Part shown: piece after piece, positions 9,373 to 17,706 of the stretch
How the letters are laid out: the number at the start of each line of letters is the position of its first letter
Numbering within the stretch: the first letter of the stretch is position 1
NCBI GenBank assembly: GCA_017620135.1
Contig: JAFZQZ010000101.1
Coordinates: forward strand, 1-64,000
Direction of reading: 5' to 3'
DNA: 64,000 nucleotides
DNA from: Bacillota bacterium
GTDB taxonomy: Bacteria > Bacillota > Clostridia > Lachnospirales > Bianqueaceae
Program-made: the position numbers and the translations under genes
Notes under the pieces: generated by a model
Database searches by the model: none
Told to the model about the DNA's origin: nothing
What the model saw: the letters and a program-made list of their open reading frames with translations, nothing else

Positions 9373-11789
9373 GCTTTTTCGGCGAAGAACTCCTCCGCGT
9401 AATGCACGGCGCCCATCGCGTCTTTGGAATAGAAATCCGCGTTCATCTGCCGCGCGTATTCCTCGGTCAGCGCCGCGCCGCCCACCATCACCTTGACGTC
9501 CGGCAGCTCCCTGTTTAAAAGTTCCACTGTCGTTTTCATATTGGCGATGGTCGTCGTCATCAGCGCGGAAAGTCCGACCAGACGGATATTCTCCCGTCTT
9601 GCCGCTTCAAGCACCGTTTCCGGCGCTACATCCTTACCCAGATCCAGCACTTCGAATCCATAGTTCTCCAGCAGTACTTTTACGATATTCTTTCCGATAT
9701 CGTGAATATCTCCCTGGACCGTCGCCAGGATCACACGGCCCCGGATCCTGGTCTCGCCGCTTTTCATCGTTTCGCGGATCACTTTGAAAGCGGCCTGGGC
9801 CGCCGCGGCGCTCATTAATAGCTGCGGCAGGAAGAATGTTCCCTTTTCAAACGCCTCCCCGGCACGTGAAAGAGCCGGGATCAGCTCTTCATCGATGATC
9901 CGGAGCGCTTCCCTGTCTTTCAGCGCCTTTTTCGTCTCTTCCGCCGCGCTCTCCTCCACGCCCAGCAGGATCATTTCACCGATCGTGCCAAGTCCTTCGG
10001 CAAGAGAGTTTTTCTGTCCGCTGTTTTTCACCGCGGATACGGCCTGATCCGGTTTGATCTCCTCACTGTAACGGTCGAGATAATTCTCAAGCTTGAGATC
10101 GTACCCTTTCAACGCACAGAACAGATCGTAGGACCGTCTCATCAGGTCACTGCCCGGATTGATGATACCGGCTGACAGACCATGCTCCAGCGCAAGCGTA
10201 TAGAACGCGCTGTTGATCCATTCCCGGTTGGGAAGTCCGAAGGAGACATTGGATACGCCCAGTACCGTCCCTACGCCCAGCTCCTCTTTTACACGGCTGA
10301 GCGCTTCCAGCTTGATCGCCGCCTGATCCTGCCCTGTACTGATGGTCAGGGTCAGTGTGTCGATCAGAATGTCTTTCTTCTCGATGCCGTATTTTTCCGC
10401 TTCTTCAATGATCTTCCGCGCGATCTTTACCCGTCCTTCCGCTGTATCGGGAATACCGGCTTCATCCAGCGTCAGACCGATCACCACGCCTCCGTACTTT
10501 TTTACCAGCGGGAAGATCCTGTCCATGGTCTCCTGTTTCCCGCTGACAGAATTGATCAGAGGTTTCCCGTTATAGATACGCAGCGCTTCTTCCATCGCTT
10601 CAGGGCTGGATGTGTCGATCTGCAGCGGAAGATCTGTCACCTGCTGGATCTTCTGCAGCGCTGTTTTCATCGTCCAGGCCTCATCGATCCCGGGAAGGCC
10701 GACATTCACATCCAGAATATCCGCGCCCTGCTTTTCCTGTTTCAGCGCTTCCTGCTGAACATAGGAAAAGTTCTTTTCCTTCAGCGCGGTTTTGAGCTTT
10801 TTCTTTCCGGTAGGATTCAGCCGTTCTCCGATGATCCTGGGCTTTTCCCTTAGTCCCACGACTCTGGAAGAGGAACTGACCACGGTCCTGTCTTTTTTCT
10901 GTACCGGAAGCCGCTTTGTCAGGCTGCAGATCCTTACCATCTCTCTGATATGGGCCGGCGTCGTGCCGCAGCAGCCGCCAAGCGCCTGCACGCCCATCTC
11001 CAGCATCTGATTTTGCAGCAGCGCGAAACGATGCGGTCCGATCCCGTATACTGCCTGTCCGTTTACGATCGTCGGAAGACCGGCATTGGGGCTGATCAGA
11101 ACAGGCAGGCTGCAGGCTGACAGGAACTCAGGGATGATCCGGATCATTTCCTCCGGCCCGAGACTGCAGTTCATCCCTACCATATCCACATGAAGTCCTT
11201 CCAGCATAGCGATGGCACATTCCGGCTTCCCGCCGCTGAAAAGTCTGCCGTCTTCTCCGACCGTCATCGTCACGACCACCGGCAGATCGCTGTTTTCCCT
11301 GGCGGCCAGCGCGGCGGCTTTCATTTCATATGGATCGCTCATGGTTTCGATCAGTATCAGATCCGCTCTGCCCTTTCCGGCCAGTACGATCTCCTTAAAC
11401 GTCTCGTAGGCGTCCTCAAAAGTCAGATCGCCCAATGGCTTGAACAGTTTTCCGATGGATCCGATATCCAGTGCCGCAAAACCACGGCCCAGATCTGTCG
11501 GAACTTTTTCCAGCGCCTGATCCGTCAGGTCAAAAGCCGCGTTTACCAGGTCGCTGACGGTATAGGGCGTTCCTTCCAGCTTGTACCGGTTCACACCGAA
11601 CGTATTCGCCTGGATGACGTGCGCGCCGGCTGAAAGATAGCCTTCATGGACTTTCAGGATCTTCTCCGGATGAAGGATATTCCAGGTCTCAGGGATATCG
11701 CCGAGTTTCAGTCCCTGCTCCATCAGCTGGGTCCCCATGGCTCCGTCAAAGTAGATCGTTTGTTTACTGAGCGCTTCGAGAAATTTCAT
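9369..11789 (-). CDS. metH: Cobalamin-dependent methionine synthase, short form
   Basis: MetH moves a methyl group from methyltetrahydrofolate to homocysteine through cobalamin. From MKFLEALSK the protein is about 806 residues: an N-terminal homocysteine methyltransferase domain (zinc Cys residues in GMNCSLGP and GGCCGTTPAH), a pterin-binding domain (GERLNPTGKKKLK to about residue 590), then the cobalamin cap and binding domains with the base-off motif DIHDIGKN (DxHxxG) near residue 698. The C-terminal SAM-dependent reactivation domain of E. coli MetH is absent, as in many clostridial forms, so reactivation would need a separate protein. An in-frame start 14 codons upstream lies deep in metF; the ATG at 11789, overlapping metF by 26 bases, fits the family. 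No cobalamin riboswitch is seen. Confidence 0.95.
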   Translation of the reverse strand: MKFLEALSKQTIYFDGAMGTQLMEQGLKLGDIPETWNILHPEKILKVHEGYLSAGAHVIQANTFGVNRYKLEGTPYTVSDLVNAAFDLTDQALEKVPTDLGRGFAALDIGSIGKLFKPLGDLTFEDAYETFKEIVLAGKGRADLILIETMSDPYEMKAAALAARENSDLPVVVTMTVGEDGRLFSGGKPECAIAMLEGLHVDMVGMNCSLGPEEMIRIIPEFLSACSLPVLISPNAGLPTIVNGQAVYGIGPHRFALLQNQMLEMGVQALGGCCGTTPAHIREMVRICSLTKRLPVQKKDRTVVSSSSRVVGLREKPRIIGERLNPTGKKKLKTALKEKNFSYVQQEALKQEKQGADILDVNVGLPGIDEAWTMKTALQKIQQVTDLPLQIDTSSPEAMEEALRIYNGKPLINSVSGKQETMDRIFPLVKKYGGVVIGLTLDEAGIPDTAEGRVKIARKIIEEAEKYGIEKKDILIDTLTLTISTGQDQAAIKLEALSRVKEELGVGTVLGVSNVSFGLPNREWINSAFYTLALEHGLSAGIINPGSDLMRRSYDLFCALKGYDLKLENYLDRYSEEIKPDQAVSAVKNSGQKNSLAEGLGTIGEMILLGVEESAAEETKKALKDREALRIIDEELIPALSRAGEAFEKGTFFLPQLLMSAAAAQAAFKVIRETMKSGETRIRGRVILATVQGDIHDIGKNIVKVLLENYGFEVLDLGKDVAPETVLEAARRENIRLVGLSALMTTTIANMKTTVELLNRELPDVKVMVGGAALTEEYARQMNADFYSKDAMGAVHYAEEFFAEKA

Positions 11790-12645
11790 ATTCCCATATC
11801 TCCGATAGGTTTTCCAGGATCGCCGCGGCAATATCCGGACGGTTCATGGTATATACATGGATGTGTTTGATACCGTTCGCCAGAAGATCGATGATCTGCG
11901 AAGCGGCATACTGGATGCCCGCCTGCTTCATCGCTTCAGCCGATCCTCCGAAGCGGTCGACCATGGCAATGAAATTCTGTGGCATAAAAGCGCCGGACAT
12001 GCCGCCGATCCTCTTCAGCTGGCGGCTGGACGTCACCGGCATGATACCGGCGCAGACCGGCACTGTGATCCCGATCTCGCGGATCCGATACAGAAAACGG
12101 TAGAATAATTCATTCTGAAAGAACATCTGTGTGGTCAGAAAATCCACTCCGGAATCGACTTTTTCTTTCAGATATTTCAGGTCTTCGTTTTTGTCCGCGG
12201 ATTCCGGATGGCCTTCCGGATAGCAGGCGGCACCGATACAGAAATCACCGCTCTGATGGATCTCTTCGATCAGCTCAGCCGCGTGTTTATACTGCATGAC
12301 GCCTCCGTCCTCGGGAATATCCCCGCGAAGCGCCAGTATGTTCTCGATCCCTTTTTCTTTCAGTTTTTCCAGGATCTTCTTTACCTGCTCGCGGGTGGAC
12401 GAGGCGCAGGTCAGATGGGAAAGGACAGGGATCTTCAGCACATTCTGAAGCTGATCCACCATCTCCACGGTATAACGGCTTCTTCCCCCTCCGGCGCCAT
12501 AGGTAACGCTCATAAAATCAGGCTTCAGACGTCCGATCTCATAAGCAGCGGAAATAATGCTTTCAAATTTGTCCTGGGTCTTCGGAGGGAAGACCTCAAA
12601 GGATAAAGTCGGTTTTTCCGATTTCAGTAGTTCGATGACTTTCAT
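11764..12645 (-). CDS. metF: 5,10-methylenetetrahydrofolate reductase
   Basis: The 293-residue TIM-barrel flavoenzyme makes 5-methyltetrahydrofolate, the methyl donor used by MetH encoded just downstream. It shows LSFEVFPPKT with the catalytic Glu near residue 18, the SVTYGAGGG block, ALRGDIP, and the substrate-pocket segment FLTTQMFFQNELFYRF. It starts at an ATG whose first base is shared with the stop of the preceding lactonase (TGATG) and its end overlaps the metH start, so translation of the three is coupled. Pairing with MetH and the upstream MetY makes a methionine-forming group. Confidence 0.95.
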   Translation of the reverse strand: MKVIELLKSEKPTLSFEVFPPKTQDKFESIISAAYEIGRLKPDFMSVTYGAGGGRSRYTVEMVDQLQNVLKIPVLSHLTCASSTREQVKKILEKLKEKGIENILALRGDIPEDGGVMQYKHAAELIEEIHQSGDFCIGAACYPEGHPESADKNEDLKYLKEKVDSGVDFLTTQMFFQNELFYRFLYRIREIGITVPVCAGIMPVTSSRQLKRIGGMSGAFMPQNFIAMVDRFGGSAEAMKQAGIQYAASQIIDLLANGIKHIHVYTMNRPDIAAAILENLSEIWEYEISRSAQ

Positions 12646-13745
12646 CAGGCCAGTTCCTCCAGGGCGATCGGTTTCTGCGGCATGGGCTTTTCATCTGTCA
12701 GAGACAGGAGGCCCGTTCTGAGATCCCGTTCATAGATAACAAGGTTGTCGGACAGCTGATTCGCGGCGATCAGGAGCTTTTCATCCTTTGTCAGGATGAA
12801 ATCCCTGGGATACCAGCCGCGGGTAGAAGCACTCATCTGCAGCGCGATATGTCCGGTCTGTGGATCTGCTTTAAAGATCGCGATCGTATCTTCGCCGCGG
12901 TTGGAAAGGTAAATGAATCTCCCGTCTTTCGTGATCCGGATCGCCGCGGGATAGTTGTGGCTGACACCGTATTCCGGGGACAGTGTGCTGACTTTGGAGA
13001 TCAGTTCGAAACCGGTCTCCTTGTCATAGGACAAAACGAGGATCTCCGAACTCAGTTCACAGGCTACATAGGCGTATTTTCCATCCGGGCTGAATACCAT
13101 ATGCCTGGGACCGCATCCCGGCGGGCAGGCAAAATTCAGCTTACGCGCCCGGTGCAGTTTGCCGGATTCCTCTCCGATCGTATAGACGTTCAGCATATCG
13201 GTCCCCAGATCACAGACGACAGCGTACTCCCCGTCCGGTGTCATGGTCACACTGTGCGTATGCGCGGCTTCCTGGCGTTCCAGCACGGGGCCGGAACCCA
13301 TATGATGCCGGAGCGAAAACATCGGAGTGATCACACCGTTTTCCACCGGGTAGGACTGGATCGTGGCGTCACCGTAACAGGTAACGACGAGATATTTCTC
13401 TTCGGGATCCATCATCACATGGCACAGACCTCCTCCAGCGGCTGTCCTCTCGGAAAGAAGCGTCAGCTCTCCTTCACCTCCTACGGCATAGCAAAGGATC
13501 TTCCCCTTTTCATCCGGGGCCTCCGTTACCGCAAAAAGCTTGGATCTGTCTTTTGTCAGATAAAAATAACTGGGAGAGGTGACGACAGAAGCCAGCTGTC
13601 GTTCTCTCAGGATCCCCTTGTCATCGATCTTCAGAAGATAGATCCCCTGTGAACTTTCTCCGTCCTGTGACGTGTTCTGATGTGTATAGCAGCCAAGATA
13701 AACGGTATACATAAAAACCCCCGAAAAAGCAGATTGATATTTCAT
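12645..13745 (-). CDS. Lactonase family protein (6-phosphogluconolactonase-like beta-propeller)
   Basis: The protein is a seven-bladed propeller of the YbhE/Pgl type, with repeating blade motifs such as MTPDGEYAVVCDLGTD, FSPDGKYAYVACEL, ITKDGRFIYLSNRGED and LTKDEKLLIAANQLSDN. Known members hydrolyse 6-phosphogluconolactone, but many relatives act on other lactones and no pentose-phosphate genes are adjacent. Two starts compete: ATG at 13745 behind GAGGT, and ATG at 13712 (MYTVYLGCYT, the usual family N-terminus) behind a G-run that forms one arm of a terminator-like hairpin. The coordinates give the longer form. It sits between aspA and metF and is coupled to metF by a TGATG overlap. Confidence 0.85.
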   Translation of the reverse strand: MKYQSAFSGVFMYTVYLGCYTHQNTSQDGESSQGIYLLKIDDKGILRERQLASVVTSPSYFYLTKDRSKLFAVTEAPDEKGKILCYAVGGEGELTLLSERTAAGGGLCHVMMDPEEKYLVVTCYGDATIQSYPVENGVITPMFSLRHHMGSGPVLERQEAAHTHSVTMTPDGEYAVVCDLGTDMLNVYTIGEESGKLHRARKLNFACPPGCGPRHMVFSPDGKYAYVACELSSEILVLSYDKETGFELISKVSTLSPEYGVSHNYPAAIRITKDGRFIYLSNRGEDTIAIFKADPQTGHIALQMSASTRGWYPRDFILTKDEKLLIAANQLSDNLVIYERDLRTGLLSLTDEKPMPQKPIALEELA

Positions 13746-13765
13746 TCTACCTCATCGGGGGAGTT
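13713..13765 (-). terminator. Terminator-like hairpin between aspA and the lactonase gene
   Basis: On the minus strand CCCCCGA (13755-13761) can pair with TCGGGGG (13718-13724) across about 30 bases, followed by TTTTT. The T-run abuts the ATG at 13712, and the loop holds the alternative ATG at 13745. It could end aspA transcripts or act as an attenuator for the downstream genes. Confidence 0.6.
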
Positions 13766-13777
13766 TTCGCAAGATGA

Positions 13778-15157
13778 TCAGACCATTTTCTCAGGATCCA
13801 GCAGTTTATCCACTTCTTCATCCGGCATGATCTTTTTTGCCTTCAGTACTTCTCTGACCGGACGGCCGGTACGGATCGCTTCTTTGGCGATATCCGATGC
13901 GGCCTGATATCCGACTTCCGGGGCGATGACTGTGATGATGCCCACGGAATTCTCTACATATTCATGACATTTTTTCTCATTGGCCACGATATCCGGAATA
14001 CAGTTGTCTACCAGTGTCTCAACACCGCCGGTGATAGCAGTGATCGATTCGAACAGCTTATAGAACACGACCGGTTCATAGGCATTCAGTTCCAGCTGAC
14101 CGCCCTCACAGGCCATCATGATCGTCGTATCGTTTCCGATGATCAGGTAGGAGATCTGTGCGATGACTTCCGGAACGACCGGATTGACCTTGCCCGGCAT
14201 GATCGATGATCCGTTCTGCTTTGAAGGAAGTATGATCTCACCAAACCCGCAGCGCGGGCCCGAAGACATCAGCATCAGATCATGGGACATTTTGGCAAGA
14301 GAAATGACGCAGGTTTTCAGAATCGAGGAAACAAAGGCAAAGCAATCCAGGTTCTGTGTCCCATCTACCAGATTCTCACATTGCGTCAGATCCAGGCCGC
14401 TGACATTGACCAGGTTCGGAACGATCGTATCCACATATCCCTTCGGCGCATTCAGACAGGTTCCGACCGCCGTCGCACCCATGTTGACCACAGACATTTC
14501 TTCGATCGCGTGATCGAACCTGCGAATATCCCGCTGAACGGCACATTTGTAAGCGCCGAATTCCTGTCCCAGCCGGATCGGAACCGCGTCCTGCATTTCG
14601 GTACGTCCCATCTTAATGATGCCCCAGAACTCTTTTTCCTTAACAGCGAGAGCGTGCTCCAACCTTCGCAGCTGTTCCTGGGCGTCTTTCAAAAGTTTGA
14701 TGGCGGTCATTTTCCCCGCTGTCGGGATGACGTCATTCGTGGACTGGGAGCGATTCACGTGATCATTCGGATGGACGATGCTATAGTCCCCTTTCTGTCC
14801 GCCCAGGATCTCGATCGCGCGGTTGGCAATCACTTCATTCGCGTTCATATTGATCGTGGTGCCCGCACTTCCCTGCACCGGATCACAGATAAACGAATCA
14901 AGAAATCTGCCTTCCAGGATCTCTCTGCACGCCTGGCAGATGGCTTCACAGATATTCTGCGAAAGCTCATGCTGCTCATAATTTGTAATGGCACAGGCCA
15001 TCTTGATCTCTACCAGTGATTCGATATATGCCCGGTTCAGATGATGACCCGTAATATTGAAGTTTTCATGCCCTCTCAGAGACTGTACGCCATAGTACGC
15101 ATCTATCGGGATCTTTCTTTCACCAATAGAATCCTTTTCGATCCTATATTGCATCAT
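13778..15157 (-). CDS. aspA: Aspartate ammonia-lyase
   Basis: The 459-residue protein belongs to the fumarase/aspartase superfamily, with the superfamily signature GSSIMPGKVNP carrying the mobile catalytic Ser loop (about residue 320), SAGTTINMNANEVIANRA, and NDHVNRSQSTNDVIPTA. The pattern DVIPTA and MACAITNYE fits aspartase rather than fumarase or argininosuccinate lyase. It converts aspartate to fumarate and ammonia, a usual anaerobic route to fumarate. Two consecutive ATG codons (15157, 15154) follow AAGGAG; the second has better spacing. It lies 13 bases after metY with no separate promoter visible. Confidence 0.93.
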   Translation of the reverse strand: MMQYRIEKDSIGERKIPIDAYYGVQSLRGHENFNITGHHLNRAYIESLVEIKMACAITNYEQHELSQNICEAICQACREILEGRFLDSFICDPVQGSAGTTINMNANEVIANRAIEILGGQKGDYSIVHPNDHVNRSQSTNDVIPTAGKMTAIKLLKDAQEQLRRLEHALAVKEKEFWGIIKMGRTEMQDAVPIRLGQEFGAYKCAVQRDIRRFDHAIEEMSVVNMGATAVGTCLNAPKGYVDTIVPNLVNVSGLDLTQCENLVDGTQNLDCFAFVSSILKTCVISLAKMSHDLMLMSSGPRCGFGEIILPSKQNGSSIMPGKVNPVVPEVIAQISYLIIGNDTTIMMACEGGQLELNAYEPVVFYKLFESITAITGGVETLVDNCIPDIVANEKKCHEYVENSVGIITVIAPEVGYQAASDIAKEAIRTGRPVREVLKAKKIMPDEEVDKLLDPEKMV

Positions 15158-15169
15158 CGGCTCCTTGTA

Positions 15170-16456
15170 TCATGCTTTTTCAAGCGCGTTTTCCAGATCT
15201 TTGATAATATCGTTCACATTTTCCAGGCCTACGGAGAACCGGATCATGCCGCCGTCGATCCCGGCAGCGGCCAGCTGCTCATCCGTCAGCTGACGATGTG
15301 TCGAAGAAGCCGGGTGAAGGACGCAGGTCCGGATATCGGCCACATGAACTTCGTTGGTCGCGAGTTCCAAAGCGTTGATAAACCGTTCGGCAACTTTTCT
15401 TCCTCCTTTGATATTGAAGGAGATGACGCCGCAGGTGCCGTTCGGCAGGTATTTCTCCGCCAGTTCATGATACGGATCGGATTCAAGACCCGGATAATGT
15501 ACGGAAGCGACTTTCTCGTGTTTTTCCAGGAATTTTGCGACTTTCAGACCGTTTTCACAGTACTGTTTCATGCGGACCGGCAGTGTCTCGAGGCCGAGAT
15601 TCAGAAGAAAAGCGGAATGAGCGGAAGGATAGCATCCGAAATCACGCATCAGCTGCATGCGCGCTTTGATAATGTAAGCCATTGGTCCGAAGGCTTTGGT
15701 ATAGACGACACCGTGATAACTCTCGTCCGGTTCGGTAAACTCCGGGAATTTTCCGCTCTTCTCCCAGTCGAACGTACCGCCGTCGACGATCACACCGCCG
15801 ACCTGCAGCGCGTGTCCGTCCATGTACTTCGTCGTGGAATGAACGACGATATCCGCGCCGAACTCAAACGGACGGCACAGATAAGGCGTCGCGAACGTAT
15901 TGTCCACGATCAGCGGGATATGGTTCTCATGAGCGACTTTCGCGAACTTCTCAATATCGAAAACGACCAGAGCCGGGTTTGCCAGCGTCTCACCGAAGAT
16001 CAGTCTGGTATTCGGTTTGACAGCTGCGCGGATCTCCTCTTCCGTCGCGTCACTGCTCACCCAGATACATTCGATCCCCAGCTTTTTCAGCGTAAATCCA
16101 AACAGGTTGATCGTTCCGCCGTAGATCGCGGACGCCGCAACGATACTGTCCCCGCTCTGCGCAAGATTGAGAACGGAAAGCAGACTGGCTGCCTGTCCGC
16201 TGGAAGTCAACATCGCCCCGACTCCGCCTTCCATGGCAGCGATCTTCTTTTCCACCGCATCACAGGTCGGATTGGCAAAACGCGAATACATATATTCTGT
16301 CGGCATATCGAAAAGTGCGGCGATATGCTCGGATGAGTCAAACGCGTACGTCGTGCTCTGAACGATCGGAACAACTCTGGGGCCGCCGTTCTCCGGCGTA
16401 TAACCGGCATGAAGTGCCTTTGTTTCGATCGCAGCATCGGGTCCGATTGGTTTCAT
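15170..16456 (-). CDS. metY: O-acetylhomoserine sulfhydrylase (Cys/Met metabolism PLP enzyme)
   Basis: The 428-residue protein is a PLP-dependent gamma-elimination/replacement enzyme of the Cys/Met family. It shows TKALHAGYTPENGGPRVVPIVQSTTYAFDSSEH at the N-terminus, SSGQAASL, the PLP-binding Asp in VDNTFATPYLCRP and the Schiff-base Lys in HSTTKYMDGH near residue 207. The length (about 430) and the TKALHAGY start fit O-acetylhomoserine sulfhydrylase, which makes homocysteine directly from sulfide, rather than cystathionine gamma-synthase (about 380). It is first in a minus-strand series leading through aspA and the lactonase to metF and metH. A good promoter with a palindrome at the start point lies upstream; no SAM riboswitch is visible. 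Confidence 0.93.
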   Translation of the reverse strand: MKPIGPDAAIETKALHAGYTPENGGPRVVPIVQSTTYAFDSSEHIAALFDMPTEYMYSRFANPTCDAVEKKIAAMEGGVGAMLTSSGQAASLLSVLNLAQSGDSIVAASAIYGGTINLFGFTLKKLGIECIWVSSDATEEEIRAAVKPNTRLIFGETLANPALVVFDIEKFAKVAHENHIPLIVDNTFATPYLCRPFEFGADIVVHSTTKYMDGHALQVGGVIVDGGTFDWEKSGKFPEFTEPDESYHGVVYTKAFGPMAYIIKARMQLMRDFGCYPSAHSAFLLNLGLETLPVRMKQYCENGLKVAKFLEKHEKVASVHYPGLESDPYHELAEKYLPNGTCGVISFNIKGGRKVAERFINALELATNEVHVADIRTCVLHPASSTHRQLTDEQLAAAGIDGGMIRFSVGLENVNDIIKDLENALEKA

Positions 16457-16479
16457 AAAAGATTACCTCCGTAAATATA

Positions 16480-16523
16480 CGTCATTGACGACAACTATAA
16501 CACAATTCAGGATAGTATGTCCA
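16480..16523 (-). promoter_or_regulatory. metY promoter with palindromic candidate operator
   Basis: On the minus strand TGGACA (16518-16523) and TATAGT (16494-16499) are 18 bases apart. Just downstream, at 16480-16490, lies the perfect palindrome CGTCATTGACG, which would span the transcription start, a typical repressor position. The regulator is unknown. Confidence 0.6.
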
Positions 16524-16543
16524 TATCTTCTTCCAAAATTCGC

Positions 16544-16572
16544 TTGCTACACACGTAATTATATGCTATAAT
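16544..16572 (+). promoter_or_regulatory. Sigma-A promoter of degV
   Basis: TTGCTA (16544-16549) and TATAAT (16567-16572) are 17 bases apart, with TG one base before the -10 hexamer (extended -10). It is divergent from the metY promoter; the two -35 elements are about 20 bases apart. Confidence 0.8.
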
Positions 16573-16616
16573 CTACCTGATACAGAGTATTATATTACAT
16601 AGTAGGGAGTATTGCT

Positions 16617-17513
16617 ATGGCTAATAGTTCTAATTTTGTTCTCAGCTGCTGTTCTACCGCCGACCTGACGAATGAGCATTTCCTTTCACGGGGAATTCAT
16701 TATATTTGTTTTCATTATTCCCTAAACGGCAAGGAGTACCCGGACGATCTCGGTCAGACGATCCCCTTCCATGAATTTTATCAGGCGATGGCAAACGGAG
16801 CGGAAACAAAAACTTCTCAGATCAGTGTCGGTGAATTTGACACCTACTTCCGCAGTTTTCTGGATCAGGGACTGGACATCCTCCATGTAACTCTTTCCAG
16901 CGGTATTTCCGGTGTATACAACTCCGCCTGTTCAGCCGCTGATATGCTTCGCGAAGAGTATCCGGACCGTAAGATCTATATAGTTGACTCCCTCGGCGCT
17001 TCCTCCGGTTATGGCCTTCTGATGGACAAGCTGGCGGATCTGAAAGATGATGGGAAAACGATCGATGAAGTACGTGAATTTGCCCTGTCTCACCGCCTGA
17101 ACCTTCACCATTGGTTTTTCTCTACGGACCTTACCTTCTATATCAAGGGCGGCCGTGTGACGAAGACCGCCGGATTCGTCGGAACGCTTCTGAAGATCTG
17201 TCCTCTTCTCAACATGGACGATCTGGGCCGTCTGATCCCCCGTTATAAGATCAGGACCAAGCAGGCCGTGATCAAAAAGATCGTGGAAAAAATGAAAGAA
17301 CACGTTCAAGATGGATTGGATTACTCCGGCAAATGCTATATTTCCAATTCCGACTGTTATGAAGACGCGCGCGCGGTCGCCGATCTCGTGGAGTCCTCCT
17401 TCCCCAAACTGGATGGAAAGGTAGAGATCTACAGTGTGGGAAACCTGATCGGTTCCCATACCGGTCCGGGCACAGTGGCTCTCTTCTTCTGGGGCGATGA
17501 GCGTGTCCGTTAA
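16617..17513 (+). CDS. DegV family fatty-acid-binding protein
   Basis: The 298-residue protein has the two-domain DegV fold: an N-terminal EDD-type domain with CSTADLTNE near the start, the block VTLSSGISGVYNSA around residue 95 and IYIVDSLGASSGYGLL, then a C-terminal domain with FYIKGGRVTKTAGFVGTLLKICPLL. Relatives bind a single fatty acid and some (FakB) present it to the fatty acid kinase FakA for phosphorylation. No fakA is nearby, so the partner is not shown. It is transcribed alone from its own promoter and precedes the tRNA-Leu. The start at 16617 follows GGGAG by eight bases. Confidence 0.92.
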   Translation: MANSSNFVLSCCSTADLTNEHFLSRGIHYICFHYSLNGKEYPDDLGQTIPFHEFYQAMANGAETKTSQISVGEFDTYFRSFLDQGLDILHVTLSSGISGVYNSACSAADMLREEYPDRKIYIVDSLGASSGYGLLMDKLADLKDDGKTIDEVREFALSHRLNLHHWFFSTDLTFYIKGGRVTKTAGFVGTLLKICPLLNMDDLGRLIPRYKIRTKQAVIKKIVEKMKEHVQDGLDYSGKCYISNSDCYEDARAVADLVESSFPKLDGKVEIYSVGNLIGSHTGPGTVALFFWGDERVR

Positions 17514-17515
17514 TC

Positions 17516-17544
17516 TTGACTAATTACCCGATCGATGATAAAAT
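17516..17544 (+). promoter_or_regulatory. Promoter of tRNA-Leu(UAG)
   Basis: TTGACT (17516-17521) and TAAAAT (17539-17544) are 17 bases apart, 15 bases ahead of the tRNA 5' end. The -35 element begins directly behind the degV stop codon. Confidence 0.72.
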
Positions 17545-17558
17545 TACATATTGTTCCT

Positions 17559-17639
17559 GCAGCTGTGGCGGAACTGGCAGACGCGCTAGACTTAGGATCT
17601 AGTGTCCTTGACGTGGGGGTTCGAGTCCCTTCAGCTGCA
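17559..17639 (+). tRNA. tRNA-Leu, anticodon UAG
   Basis: The acceptor arms GCAGCTG and CAGCTGC pair perfectly, with discriminator A at 17639. The anticodon stem CTAGA/TCTAG encloses CTTAGGA, giving anticodon TAG (17593-17595). A variable arm and the T loop TTCGAGT in a perfect stem make it a class II Leu tRNA. The CCA end is not encoded. Confidence 0.96.
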
Positions 17640-17651
17640 TAGGTGCTCCTT

Positions 17652-17673
17652 AGCCGCCGCGGGCGGCTTTTAT
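17652..17673 (+). terminator. Terminator after tRNA-Leu(UAG)
   Basis: AGCCGCC and GGCGGCT pair across a three-base loop and are followed by TTTTAT. It separates the tRNA from rarA, although the rarA ribosome site follows within 25 bases and some readthrough is likely needed. Confidence 0.8.
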
Positions 17674-17706
17674 CTTATCTTTTTTCAAAGAAGGAGATTT
17701 CTATCG

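Noticed and set aside
15041-16336. A 431-codon plus-strand frame opposite metY
   Set aside because: Shadow of metY with low-complexity, Arg/His/Phe/Ile-rich composition and no recognisable family.
16457-16616. SAM-I riboswitch before metY
   Set aside because: The predicted metY leader is only about 30 bases; no riboswitch can fit.
17602-17706. Upstream extension of rarA through the tRNA-Leu gene
   Set aside because: It would translate part of a tRNA and its terminator; the ribosome site and family N-terminus place the start at 17707.
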